A stretch of DNA of 64,000 nt from WLMZ01 sp031367435. Lineage in GTDB: Bacteria; Actinomycetota; Acidimicrobiia; Acidimicrobiales; Ilumatobacteraceae. A program made the position numbers and the translations under genes. Location: NCBI GenBank assembly GCA_031367435.1, contig JANLPV010000040.1, forward strand, positions 55,474-119,473. The letters run 5' to 3'. The notes under the pieces are model-generated. The model saw nothing but the letters and a program-made list of their open reading frames with translations. It was not told where the DNA came from and did not search any database. Numbering within the stretch: position 1 is the stretch's first letter; every line of letters starts with the position of its first letter. Below are positions 52,486-60,711 of this stretch, piece by piece.

Positions 52486-52928
52486 GCATACGTTTGTTTG
52501 ACCAGTGAGAGATAGATGAAGGTCTCCGTGTTGGTTACGCCTTGCACGGCACGAATGCGATTGGTCAAGTTGAGCAACGCCGAATCGTCCGGCACAACCA
52601 CCTCGCACATCAGGTCGAACGAGCCGGCAGTGACCACGAGATATTCGATGTCGGGGAACCGTTCGAGCGCCGTCGCGATTCCCTCGGTCGGTCCCTCAGT
52701 GCGAACTCCGATCATGGCCATACGGCGATACCCGAGTGACAACGGGTTGGTGACGCCAACGACTTGCAGCACGCCGCCATCCATCAGCCGTTGCACACGC
52801 TGGCGGGCGGCAGCTTCAGACAACCCGATCGCGGTGCCCAGTTTCGTGTACGAAATACGTCCGTCGGTTTGCAGTTGTTCGATGATGGCACGGTCGGTGT
52901 CATCGACATTGGGAACTTTGCGATCCAT
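52470..52928 (-). CDS. Lrp/AsnC family transcriptional regulator
   Basis: ATG 52928 (MDRKVPNVDDTDRAIIEQLQ) gives the standard 152-aa length; ATG 52979 would add 17 residues. The helix-turn-helix is KLGTAIGLSEAAARQRVQRL, followed by a RAM ligand domain with YLVVTAGSFDLMCEVVVPDD. It lies between the aminotransferase and the divergent polyamine transporter genes, so it probably controls both in response to an amine or amino acid. Confidence 0.92.
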   Translation of the reverse strand: MDRKVPNVDDTDRAIIEQLQTDGRISYTKLGTAIGLSEAAARQRVQRLMDGGVLQVVGVTNPLSLGYRRMAMIGVRTEGPTEGIATALERFPDIEYLVVTAGSFDLMCEVVVPDDSALLNLTNRIRAVQGVTNTETFIYLSLVKQTYAWGAH

Positions 52929-53044
52929 ACAGTCCCGATACTGCTCCTGTTGGTGTGTTTCAGCAAATGAAGGGGGCATGGTTTCTTTGTCTCTTCAGCG
53001 CGTGCATACACTGTGGACACCGACAGGCAGGGGGAGTTGAAAGT

Positions 53045-54166
53045 ATGAGTCAAGACCGCGGCAGCGTCGAACTCGTCGACGTCACCAAACGTTTCGGCTC
53101 GATGGTCGCCGTCGACAAGCTCAATCTCGACATCAACGCCGGTGAGTTTTTGTCGCTCCTTGGTCCGAGCGGATGTGGCAAAACCACGACACTGCGCATG
53201 TTGGCTGGCTTTGAACAGCCCGACGAGGGATTCATCCGTATCAGCGGTGAGTTCGTGCAAGGCGTTGCGCCCTACAAGCGTGATGTCAACACCGTGTTCC
53301 AGCAATACGCACTGTTTCCACACATGTCGGTGTCCGAGAATGTGGCCTATGGCCTCCGGCAACGCCACGTGCCCAAGAGCGACATAGCAGTACGCGTTGC
53401 CGAGGCACTCGACATGGTGAAGATGAGCAAGCTCGCCGATCGTAAGCCCCGCCAGATGTCGGGCGGCCAGCAGCAACGCGTGGCGTTGGCTCGTGCTCTC
53501 GTGAACCGCCCGAGCGTGTTGTTGCTCGACGAACCTCTGGGCGCTCTCGATCGCAAACTTCGCGAAGAGATGCAAATCGAACTCAAGTTGTTGCAAAGTC
53601 AACTTGGCATCACCTTTGTGTTCGTGACGCACGACCAAGAAGAAGCGATGGGCATGAGCGACCGCATCGCCATCATGCTCGATGGTCACGTCGAACAATT
53701 GGCCGACCCCGAGACCGTTTACGAGCGACCCGCTTCCGCGTTTGTTGCTGGCTTCATTGGCCGCAACAATTTTTGGCGTGGCATCTCCACTGGTCAGGGC
53801 GTACGCGCCAATGACGGCACCATATTTGTGTCATCAAATCCCGAAGAGCGTGTCGCCCAGGGACAACCGGCGCTTGCCGCTATCCGGCCCGAATGCATCC
53901 AGCTCAGCAGCACCGACCCTGGTCGCGCCAACAACGTCATTGCTGGCACAGTGGCCGGTGTGTCGCATTACGGCGACGTCTTGCAATACGTCGTGCGCAC
54001 ACAAGAGCGCGATGTGCTGTCGTTGCTTCCCCGCCAAGGCGCGCTGCGCCTCGCGCCTGGCGATGCGGTTTGGTGCCATTGGCCGGCCGACGAGGTGTAT
54101 CAGTTCTCCGCCGAGCAGGCCGATCTCGTTCTACAAGACCCCGCCGAAGAGGTCGCGGTCGAATAG
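53045..54166 (+). CDS. potA: Polyamine ABC transporter ATP-binding protein
   Basis: The start is ATG 53045 with GGGGAG eight bases upstream. The 373-aa protein has Walker A LLGPSGCGKTTTLRMLAG, Q-loop TVFQQYALFPHMSV, signature RQMSGGQQQRVALARALVN, Walker B VLLLDEPLGALD, and the H-loop FVTHDQEEAMGMSD. The C-terminal TOBE-type domain (AAIRPECIQL, VAGVSHYGDVLQYVV) is as in PotA. The order potA-potD-potB-potC follows. Confidence 0.93.
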   Translation: MSQDRGSVELVDVTKRFGSMVAVDKLNLDINAGEFLSLLGPSGCGKTTTLRMLAGFEQPDEGFIRISGEFVQGVAPYKRDVNTVFQQYALFPHMSVSENVAYGLRQRHVPKSDIAVRVAEALDMVKMSKLADRKPRQMSGGQQQRVALARALVNRPSVLLLDEPLGALDRKLREEMQIELKLLQSQLGITFVFVTHDQEEAMGMSDRIAIMLDGHVEQLADPETVYERPASAFVAGFIGRNNFWRGISTGQGVRANDGTIFVSSNPEERVAQGQPALAAIRPECIQLSSTDPGRANNVIAGTVAGVSHYGDVLQYVVRTQERDVLSLLPRQGALRLAPGDAVWCHWPADEVYQFSAEQADLVLQDPAEEVAVE

Positions 54167-54260
54167 CCCGACAGCACGCGCAGCAACATTCCGTTCGAAA
54201 ATGTCAGGTATCCGTTCCGGTTCTCACGAACCGATAGGTCTTCAGAAAGGGCCCACAGCA

Positions 54261-55454
54261 ATGACTCGTCGAGACGACACCACACGAATCCTGATCTCCC
54301 AACAGGCGGCGCAGCGTCTTGCTGATTCCATCAGTCGCCGGCGCTTCCTCGCGCTTGGCGGCGGAGTCGCGGCAGCAGCAGCGCTTGCCGCATGCGGCAG
54401 CAGCAGTTCTGATTCGAAGAGCACCAGCCCAAGTGGGGGCACTCCTGTCGCCGCCGGAACGGGCTCGAAGAACCTGAACATGTTCACATGGGCTGAATAC
54501 GACGACCCTGATCTCCTCAAGAGCTGGGGCAACATCACACTGACGATTTTCGACTCGAACGAACAAGCAGTGCAGAAGCTGGTGCAGGGCGGCGGATCAT
54601 CTGGTTTTGACATGGTCGTACCGACTGGTCCCTACATCCCACAGTTGGCGAAGGCGGGGTTGTTGGCAGAGCTCGACAAGAGCAAGATCCCGAACTTCTC
54701 GAATCTCGATGCGCGCTACATCAATCAGCCATGGGACCAAGGCAACAAGTACAGCGTGTGCAAGAACTGGGGCACGACGGGCTGGTTCTACGACACCAAG
54801 GTGGTCACCACCGAGATCAAGACCTGGGCCGATTTCATCAAGGTCGCACAAACTGAGGCGAGCGGCAAGACCACCGTTCTCGACGCCCCGCCTGACCTGT
54901 GTGGCATCTACTTTTGGGCGAACGGCATCGATTGGACGACCGAGAAGACCGAAGATCTCGACGCCTGCGAGAAATTCCTCGTCGACGAATTCGCGTCACA
55001 CATCAAGGCGTTCAACTCGTATCCAGGCGTCGACCTCACCTCGGGCAGCTTTGCGCTGTCACAGGTGTTTGTCGGCGATGCGCGCGCCGGGCTGTTGGGT
55101 GTGAAGCAAGCCGGCGACGATCCGGCACGGTACAAGTGGGGCATCGGCGCGCCGGAGACGGAGTTCTGGATGGACAACTGGTGCATCCTCAAGGGCGCGA
55201 AGAACGTCGACTCTGCCTATGACTTCATCAACTTCATTCTCGATCCCAAGAACAGCGTCACGGACTTGAACTACCACGGTTACAACACGGGTATCAAAAA
55301 TATCGAGACCCTTGCCGGCGATATCGATTTCAAGGACATGGTGTTCTACACGTCCGACGCACAGTTGGCAACGATGAAGTCCGGCGCTGTGAACTCGGCT
55401 CAGGAACGTCTGGTCAAGATCTATAGCAACGTGAAAGCCAAGGCCGGCGGCTGA
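54261..55454 (+). CDS. potD: Polyamine ABC transporter substrate-binding lipoprotein
   Basis: The start is ATG 54261. The 397-aa product has a twin-arginine signal (SRRRFLALGGGVAAAAALAA) ending in a lipobox LAAC (Cys at about 47), so it is probably a Tat-exported lipoprotein. The mature part has LNMFTWAEYDDPDLL, LTIFDSNEQAVQKLV, FDMVVPTGPYIPQLAKAGLL and WGTTGWFYDT, all PotD/PotF features. It captures putrescine or spermidine outside the membrane; which one is not decided by sequence. Confidence 0.92.
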   Translation: MTRRDDTTRILISQQAAQRLADSISRRRFLALGGGVAAAAALAACGSSSSDSKSTSPSGGTPVAAGTGSKNLNMFTWAEYDDPDLLKSWGNITLTIFDSNEQAVQKLVQGGGSSGFDMVVPTGPYIPQLAKAGLLAELDKSKIPNFSNLDARYINQPWDQGNKYSVCKNWGTTGWFYDTKVVTTEIKTWADFIKVAQTEASGKTTVLDAPPDLCGIYFWANGIDWTTEKTEDLDACEKFLVDEFASHIKAFNSYPGVDLTSGSFALSQVFVGDARAGLLGVKQAGDDPARYKWGIGAPETEFWMDNWCILKGAKNVDSAYDFINFILDPKNSVTDLNYHGYNTGIKNIETLAGDIDFKDMVFYTSDAQLATMKSGAVNSAQERLVKIYSNVKAKAGG

Positions 55455-55457
55455 TTC

Positions 55458-56408
55458 ATGGCGGCGACGTTGGAGACGCAACAAGCACCACGCCGAACAC
55501 GGTTGCGCGCCCCAAAGTTCCTACTCGCGATTCCATCGTTCGTGTGGTACGTGTTCTTGTTCATCGTTCCCGTGGCGTTAGTGATCGTCAACAGTTTCGG
55601 CAAGAAGATTCCCGGTACGCCTGGCAAGGTTGATCTCAGCTCTCCCAACCTCGAACGCTATCGCGAGGTAGTCAGTGGATCATTTCGTTCGCTTCTCAAA
55701 CAGACGATGTTCACCTCGATTCTGGGCACGGTGCTATGCCTCACCATCAGCCTTCCCGTGGCCTATCTGCTCGCGTTCAAGGTGGGGCCGAAAGCCAAGA
55801 CCGCAGTGCTTGCGTTGTTGATGGTTCCGTTCTTCGCCAACTTCTTGCTGCGCACCCTTGCCTGGCGCATCGTGCTGCAACCGGAGGGGTTCGTGTCGAA
55901 CTTCTTGCAGTCGGGTCATTGGTTCACGTTGGGGCAGTCATTACGCAGTGGACCGATCGAAATCCTCGACACGCGCACCGCGGTGCAGATCGCCATTGTG
56001 TACAACTACTTGCCATTGATGATCTTCCCGTTGTGGGTCGCGCTCGACCGCGTCGAACTGCACCTTCGTGAGGCCTCGAAGGACCTCGGGGCCAATCGGT
56101 TGCGCACCTTCACGCAAGTGACGCTGCCGCTCGCCGGTCCGGGCATTGTGGCCGGCCTCATCCTGGTGTTCGTGCCATTGTCCGGCGACTACGTGACCGC
56201 CGCTCTCCTCGGTGGGGCGAAAGGCAACATGATCGGCGCCGAGGTCGCCAACCAGTATTTCAAGGCTCAAGACGCGGCATCGGGTTCGGCCATCGCCGTG
56301 TCGCTGATCATCTCGATTCTGCTCGTGCTCGGCGTGCTGGCGAGTTGCTTTTGGTTCATGTCGAAGCTGATGAAACGTAATCGGGCCGTCGTCGTGGTGG
56401 CCCGATGA
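55458..56408 (+). CDS. potB: Polyamine ABC transporter permease
   Basis: The 316-aa protein has six membrane helices and the permease coupling loop EASKDLGANRLRTFTQVTLP, with LPVAYLLAFKVGPKAKTAVL and MVPFFANFLLRTLAWRIVLQ typical of PotB. It starts three bases after potD and overlaps potC by ATGA. Confidence 0.93.
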   Translation: MAATLETQQAPRRTRLRAPKFLLAIPSFVWYVFLFIVPVALVIVNSFGKKIPGTPGKVDLSSPNLERYREVVSGSFRSLLKQTMFTSILGTVLCLTISLPVAYLLAFKVGPKAKTAVLALLMVPFFANFLLRTLAWRIVLQPEGFVSNFLQSGHWFTLGQSLRSGPIEILDTRTAVQIAIVYNYLPLMIFPLWVALDRVELHLREASKDLGANRLRTFTQVTLPLAGPGIVAGLILVFVPLSGDYVTAALLGGAKGNMIGAEVANQYFKAQDAASGSAIAVSLIISILLVLGVLASCFWFMSKLMKRNRAVVVVAR

Positions 56409-57232
56409 AGAAGTACCTCACCATCACCAACGCGCTCGGCGTGTGGACGGCCGGCGTCATCATCTTCTTGTTCACGCCCATCTTGTTTCTGATGGCGATG
56501 TCATTCAACGATTTCAAGAGCATCTTCAAGTGGACAAAGTTTTCCACGCGGTGGTGGGGCCACATGCTCGACAACACCAGCCTGACGAGTTCCGTGCGGG
56601 TGTCGGTTGAGGTTGCGGTCATCAGTACGTTGCTCGCACTTGTGCTTGGCACGTTCGCAGGCCTCGCCCTCGCACGGCGTCCCGGTAAGTGGACGGCCGG
56701 GTTCGTCGGCATCATTCTTCTGATACTGGTCACCCCCGAGATCGTCGATGGCGCTGGTCAGCTGAGCTGGTTCGTGCGCCTCGGTGGGTCGTTTCGCGAA
56801 GGGCTCACCCCGATCGTGCTCGTGCACACAGTGTTCAGTTCGGCGGTCGTCACCCTCATCGTCAGGGCCCGCGTTGCGGGTCTCGACGCACGGCTTGAAG
56901 AGGCCGCCGCCGATCTGTTCGCCCCGCCAATTCGAGCGTTTTTTCAAATCACTTTGCCGTTGGTCATGCCAGCGGTGCTCTCGGGCGGCATGTTGGCATT
57001 CACGCTCAGCCTCGACAACGTCGTGTCCACCAGCTTCGTCAGTCCTGCTGGCGTGACCACCTTCCCGAACTATGTGTTCGGATTGTCCGGTGGCATCATT
57101 CGCCCCGAAGTTGCTGCCATGGCCACGCTGTTCATCGGTGTCACCCTGCTTGCGGTCGCGATTGTGGCGGTCGTGCTTCGCCGTGGGGGGCAATCGGGTT
57201 CAGAGATCGCGGCGACCTTCACCGGCAACTGA
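56405..57232 (+). CDS. potC: Polyamine ABC transporter permease
   Basis: The 275-aa protein has six helices, SFNDFKSIFKWTKFSTRWW near the N-terminus, LALVLGTFAGLALARRP, and the coupling loop LEEAAADLFAPPIRAFFQIT followed by LPLVMPAVLSGGMLAFTLSL. It pairs with PotB. The operon ends here; the next gene starts 95 bases on with its own leader. Confidence 0.93.
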   Translation: MKKYLTITNALGVWTAGVIIFLFTPILFLMAMSFNDFKSIFKWTKFSTRWWGHMLDNTSLTSSVRVSVEVAVISTLLALVLGTFAGLALARRPGKWTAGFVGIILLILVTPEIVDGAGQLSWFVRLGGSFREGLTPIVLVHTVFSSAVVTLIVRARVAGLDARLEEAAADLFAPPIRAFFQITLPLVMPAVLSGGMLAFTLSLDNVVSTSFVSPAGVTTFPNYVFGLSGGIIRPEVAAMATLFIGVTLLAVAIVAVVLRRGGQSGSEIAATFTGN

Positions 57233-57327
57233 GTCGGTCGAAGCTGGTCGGCGCGGCTCGCCTGCGCGTTCGTGTGGTCGAAACTCTTGTACCCCTCCTT
57301 CGCCCCAGCGGCTAGCGTTTCAGGATC

Positions 57328-58251
57328 ATGCCAAGTACCAACGCGCCCCGTGTCGCGCTCGGGCCCTCATCCGCTCCCTCATGGATGGCCGATGCCATCA
57401 CGGCCGGCGGTGGTGAAGTTGTCGCCCTCGCGGACGCCGATGCGTTGGTCTGGGCCGATGGGCAAGATGCAAATGCACTCGCCGAGGTGCTGACCGAAGC
57501 CGACCACATCAAGTGGGTGCAACTGCCCTTTGCCGGCATCGAGACCCTTGCCCATCTCATCGACGGTGTTCGTGTGTGGACGTGTGGCAAAGGCGTGTAT
57601 GCCGAGCCATGCGCCGAGCTCGCGCTTTCGCTTGCGCTCGCAGGGATGCGTGGCCTCAACAACTATGCGCGATCGTCGGCGTGGAGCGGTCCTCAGGGTA
57701 CGAATCTCATCGGCGCACGAATCACCATCCTCGGTGGTGGCGGCATCAGCCAAGCATTGCTGCGCATGCTCAAGCCATTCGATTGCCACGTCACCGTGGT
57801 GCGCAATACCGTGCAAGACATGGACGGCGCCGATGTTGTCGTCGAACCTGAGCAGTACGCGCATTGTTTGCCCGGTGCCGATCTTGTGGTCTTGGCGCTC
57901 GCGCTCACACCCGATACCGAAGGCATGATCTCGCGCAGCGAGCTCGAGATGATGGAACCACATGCGTGGTTGGTCAACGTGGCCCGCGGTCGCCACATCG
58001 TCACCGACGACCTCGTGTGGGCGCTTCAAAACAACATCATCGGTGGTGCTGGACTCGACGTCACCCATCCTGAGCCGTTACCCGAAGGCCATCCGCTGTG
58101 GTCGCTGTCGAACTGCATCATCACCCCGCACGTCGGCAACACACCCGAGATGGGCGTGCCGCTGCTCTCCGCCAGGATTACGCACAATGTTCGTGTGTTT
58201 GCCGAAGGCGGAACGCTGGCGGGTCAGGTATATCCAGACCGCGGTTACTAA
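57328..58251 (+). CDS. D-isomer-specific 2-hydroxyacid dehydrogenase
   Basis: The 307-aa protein has GVYAEPCAELALSLALAGMR, a slightly altered NAD loop ITILGGGGISQALLRML, the NARG-type segment WLVNVARGRHIVTDDLVWAL, GGAGLDVTHPEPLPEGHPLW and NCIITPHVGNTPEM with the catalytic His. It reduces a 2-keto acid or oxidises a D-2-hydroxy acid with NAD(P). The substrate is unknown. Confidence 0.9.
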   Translation: MPSTNAPRVALGPSSAPSWMADAITAGGGEVVALADADALVWADGQDANALAEVLTEADHIKWVQLPFAGIETLAHLIDGVRVWTCGKGVYAEPCAELALSLALAGMRGLNNYARSSAWSGPQGTNLIGARITILGGGGISQALLRMLKPFDCHVTVVRNTVQDMDGADVVVEPEQYAHCLPGADLVVLALALTPDTEGMISRSELEMMEPHAWLVNVARGRHIVTDDLVWALQNNIIGGAGLDVTHPEPLPEGHPLWSLSNCIITPHVGNTPEMGVPLLSARITHNVRVFAEGGTLAGQVYPDRGY

Positions 58252-58280
58252 CCGTCACTCAGCGCGCATAGCGTTGCGTC

Positions 58281-58880
58281 ATTGCCGATCACTACACATG
58301 CCTAGGGGTATCGCCGACAGCGACACGTGACGACATCCGCGTGGCCTATCGAAATCTTGCGCGTCGGTATCACCCCGACTCGACGGCCGATGCATCCGCG
58401 ACGCGGATGACCGAGATCAACGAAGCGTGGAGAGTCTTGTCAGATGCGAGTCGACGTGCTGCGTACGACGCGCTCCTTCGATCGTCGACGGTTGTGCACG
58501 CGAACCCGCCGCCGAGATCGTCGACGCCGAGCCCTCGCTCTGAGCTGCCTAGTGATGTTGAGGAGCCGTACGTATCGCCGGCCCGCTTTCCATGGCGTTT
58601 CCTGCTTGTGGTGGGCGGTCTTGCCATTGCGTTCATTTTGGTCAATGCTGCCTTCACCAAGCCAGCGAGGCCAGCGGTGCCCGACAACCTTCTGGCCAAC
58701 GGGTCGTGTGTCGATCTCGACACCAATGGCGACGCCTTCGAGGTGCTGTGCAACGGTCAGAACGACGGCGTGGTCGTCGCTCTGATCCCATTCGACTCGG
58801 TGTGTAGCGAAGGCACGGAGGGACACCGCGATCGGCAGGGTCTTGCGCAGGCGTGCGTCGCGTTGACGAGCTCCGGCTGA
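58281..58880 (+). CDS. J-domain membrane protein with a probable ATT start
   Basis: The J-domain is complete only if translation starts at ATT 58281: the product then begins MADHYTCLGVSPTATRDDIR, followed by VAYRNLARRYHPDSTADASA with the HPD motif. An in-frame TAG lies four codons upstream of the ATT. The first ordinary start in frame, GTG 58341, removes helix I and the YxxLGV motif. After the J-domain come a Pro/Ser linker, one membrane helix (FLLVVGGLAIAFILVNAAF) and a short outside part with three Cys. It probably recruits DnaK at the membrane. Confidence 0.7.
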   Translation: MADHYTCLGVSPTATRDDIRVAYRNLARRYHPDSTADASATRMTEINEAWRVLSDASRRAAYDALLRSSTVVHANPPPRSSTPSPRSELPSDVEEPYVSPARFPWRFLLVVGGLAIAFILVNAAFTKPARPAVPDNLLANGSCVDLDTNGDAFEVLCNGQNDGVVVALIPFDSVCSEGTEGHRDRQGLAQACVALTSSG

Positions 58881-58940
58881 CCAACTCCAGTTGATCAGCT
58901 CCGGTTGACCAACTCCAGTTGACCAACTCCAGTTGATCAG
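58871..58940. repeat. Five 14-nt tandem repeats across the J-domain gene stop
   Basis: Units CTCCGGCTGACCAA, CTCCAGTTGATCAG, CTCCGGTTGACCAA, CTCCAGTTGACCAA and CTCCAGTTGATCAG run without gaps. The TGA of the first is the stop codon of the J-domain gene. With a 14-base period the TGA copies fall in all three frames. The array ends 25 bases before the APH gene. Confidence 0.9.
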
Positions 58941-58965
58941 CCACGCATTACTACGGTGACACCGC

Positions 58966-59979
58966 ATGGCTGTCGATCTCGTTACGTTGCACGCCCAACT
59001 TGAGCGTTGGAGTGGTGTGCACTATCACCAAGACACAACGATCTCCGACCTGCGCGCGATGCCGGGTCACGCCGGCCTGTCGTTCGGGTTCAACGTCAAC
59101 GACAACTCCCGCATGCTCGATCGGCTCGTCGTGCGAATGCCGCCGAAAGGTGTGCGACGATCCGGTAATACCGACGTGTTGCGCCAGGTTCCGTTGTTGC
59201 AGGCACTGCGCCGTCGCGGCGTGCCGGTGGCAGAGCTGCGATGGTTCGACGCCGATGAACAGTGGTTCGACGTGCCGTACTTCATGGTTGGTTTGCTCGA
59301 CGGTGCCACGTATGCCGTACGCGACCCCGATCCTGTGTTCGCGACATCAGGAACGGATGTCGATGGCGTGTTCAAGCAGGCGGTCGAGGGTTTGGCGCTC
59401 GTGCACGCGGTCGACTGGCGCGAGGAATTGCCCGATTGGCAGCGGCCGATCAAACTCACCAACGAAGTGAGTTTTTGGGATCCGCTGCTCGCCAAGGCAG
59501 CCGACCCGAGCTGGGTCGCACTTGGCGAACGTACCCGTGACCTGTTGCTCGCGACTGTTCCTGAGAATCCGACCGTAGGAATCTTCCACGGCGACTTTCA
59601 GACGAACAACTTGTTGTTTCATGCTGGTCGATTGGTCGCGATCCTCGATTGGGAGATAAGTGGCATTGGCGCTCAGATGCTTGACCTCGGCTGGTTGCTG
59701 ATGATGAACGACACCGCAAGTTGGTTCGACCGTGACGGGCTGTCTGTTGTGCCCCCAATGGCTGAGCTGGTCGATCACTACGCTCTGCTCTCGGGCCGCA
59801 ACGTGACGCTTGCCGACGTGGCGTGGTATCGGGCCCTATCGGGCTACCGCTTCGGTGTGATCGCGTGTTTCAACGTGATGTTGCATCGCAGCGGTAAGCG
59901 CCCGGACGCCGAGTGGGACCTCATCGCTCCGAGCATTCCCCATCTCTTCGGTCGCGCGGTCGAGCTGCTCGGCGGGTAG
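58966..59979 (+). CDS. APH-family phosphotransferase
   Basis: The 337-aa protein has the kinase-like fold of aminoglycoside/choline phosphotransferases: the catalytic loop in GIFHGDFQTNNLLFHAGRLV and the metal Asp in AILDWEISGIGAQMLDLGWL. The N-lobe has LSFGFNVNDNSRMLDRLVVR followed by MPPK. Many actinobacterial members act on unknown small molecules or acyl-CoA-linked pathways. Resistance to an antibiotic is not implied by the sequence. Confidence 0.88.
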   Translation: MAVDLVTLHAQLERWSGVHYHQDTTISDLRAMPGHAGLSFGFNVNDNSRMLDRLVVRMPPKGVRRSGNTDVLRQVPLLQALRRRGVPVAELRWFDADEQWFDVPYFMVGLLDGATYAVRDPDPVFATSGTDVDGVFKQAVEGLALVHAVDWREELPDWQRPIKLTNEVSFWDPLLAKAADPSWVALGERTRDLLLATVPENPTVGIFHGDFQTNNLLFHAGRLVAILDWEISGIGAQMLDLGWLLMMNDTASWFDRDGLSVVPPMAELVDHYALLSGRNVTLADVAWYRALSGYRFGVIACFNVMLHRSGKRPDAEWDLIAPSIPHLFGRAVELLGG

Positions 59980-60017
59980 GCGACGTGCGGTCGCGCTGCT
60001 ACCATACGAGCGCCCTG

Positions 60018-60090
60018 GGGCGATTAGCTCAGTTGGTAGAGCGCTACGTTCACACCGTAGAGGTCATCGGTTCGAGACCGGTATCGCCCA
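60018..60090 (+). tRNA. tRNA-Val (anticodon CAC)
   Basis: The cloverleaf is complete: acceptor GGGCGAT/ATCGCCC, D arm GCTC/GAGC, anticodon stem CTACG/CGTAG with loop TTCACAC, five-base variable loop, T stem ATCGG/CCGGT with loop TTCGAGA. The discriminator is A90 of the window numbering (60090); CC follows but the terminal A of CCA is not encoded. Confidence 0.96.
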
Positions 60091-60187
60091 CCGCCAGCCG
60101 TTCAGATATGTGGCTGTTTCACGTTCAGGTAAGTCCCCGATGCCGGCCCGCCAGGGCCGCCGGGGGCGATCTGGACGCTCAAAGCCT

Positions 60188-60260
60188 GGTTCTGTAGCTC
60201 AGTTGGCAGAGCACACGCCTGAAAAGCGTGGGGTCACCGGATCGACGCCGGTCAGAACCA
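60188..60260 (+). tRNA. tRNA-Phe (anticodon GAA)
   Basis: Acceptor GGTTCTG/CAGAACC, D arm GCTC/GAGC, anticodon stem CACGC/GCGTG with loop CTGAAAA, T stem ACCGG/CCGGT. All stems pair. The T loop reads ATCGACG, so the nearly universal T54 is A (60241). CCA is not fully encoded. Confidence 0.93.
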
Positions 60261-60357
60261 CCGCGATGATCTCAGCGAGTCGACGACGATTCCCTGACGT
60301 ACGAGTACCTGTACAGATTTCTGGACATCTTGCTGCTCGACCGGTACAGTGAACGGC

Positions 60358-60711
60358 ATGGCCGCTCCGGTACTTTCCTTCACTCCCACCAGAGTTCTCA
60401 CGACCACCGAGGCGCGTGAGGCCATTCCCAGCATCGCCCAACGTTGCCACGACGAGGGCATCGATGCAGGCATCGTGTTCTATGGTCCGCAACGGCGGGC
60501 GGAGGCGGCGATCATTCCGGTCGCCTTGCTCGAGGCGCTGGCACCGTACTTGGAGGACGTTGCCCTGGCAGAAACACTGAGGCAGCGGCGGGCTGAGGAC
60601 ACTGGTGTGCGCCACACACTTGCCGAACTTGATGAGGTTCACGGGTTCGATCAGGCAGACGTCGAGGCTGCCAAGGATCAGTTGCGGCGTGACCTTGGAC
60701 TGATCTCCTGA
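60358..60711 (+). CDS. Phd/YefM-like antitoxin
   Basis: ATG 60358 gives 117 aa; GTG 60349 is possible. TRVLTTTEAREAIPSIAQRC at the N-terminus resembles the Phd/YefM DNA-binding fold, and IIPVALLEALAPYLEDVALA with DTGVRHTLAELDEVHGFD is typical of actinobacterial antitoxins of this group. It overlaps the downstream toxin frame by four bases (CTGA). Confidence 0.75.
   Translation: MAAPVLSFTPTRVLTTTEAREAIPSIAQRCHDEGIDAGIVFYGPQRRAEAAIIPVALLEALAPYLEDVALAETLRQRRAEDTGVRHTLAELDEVHGFDQADVEAAKDQLRRDLGLIS

Noticed and set aside
58871..58940. A CRISPR array
   Set aside because: The 14-nt units are directly adjacent with no spacers and no cas genes are nearby; it is a simple tandem repeat.
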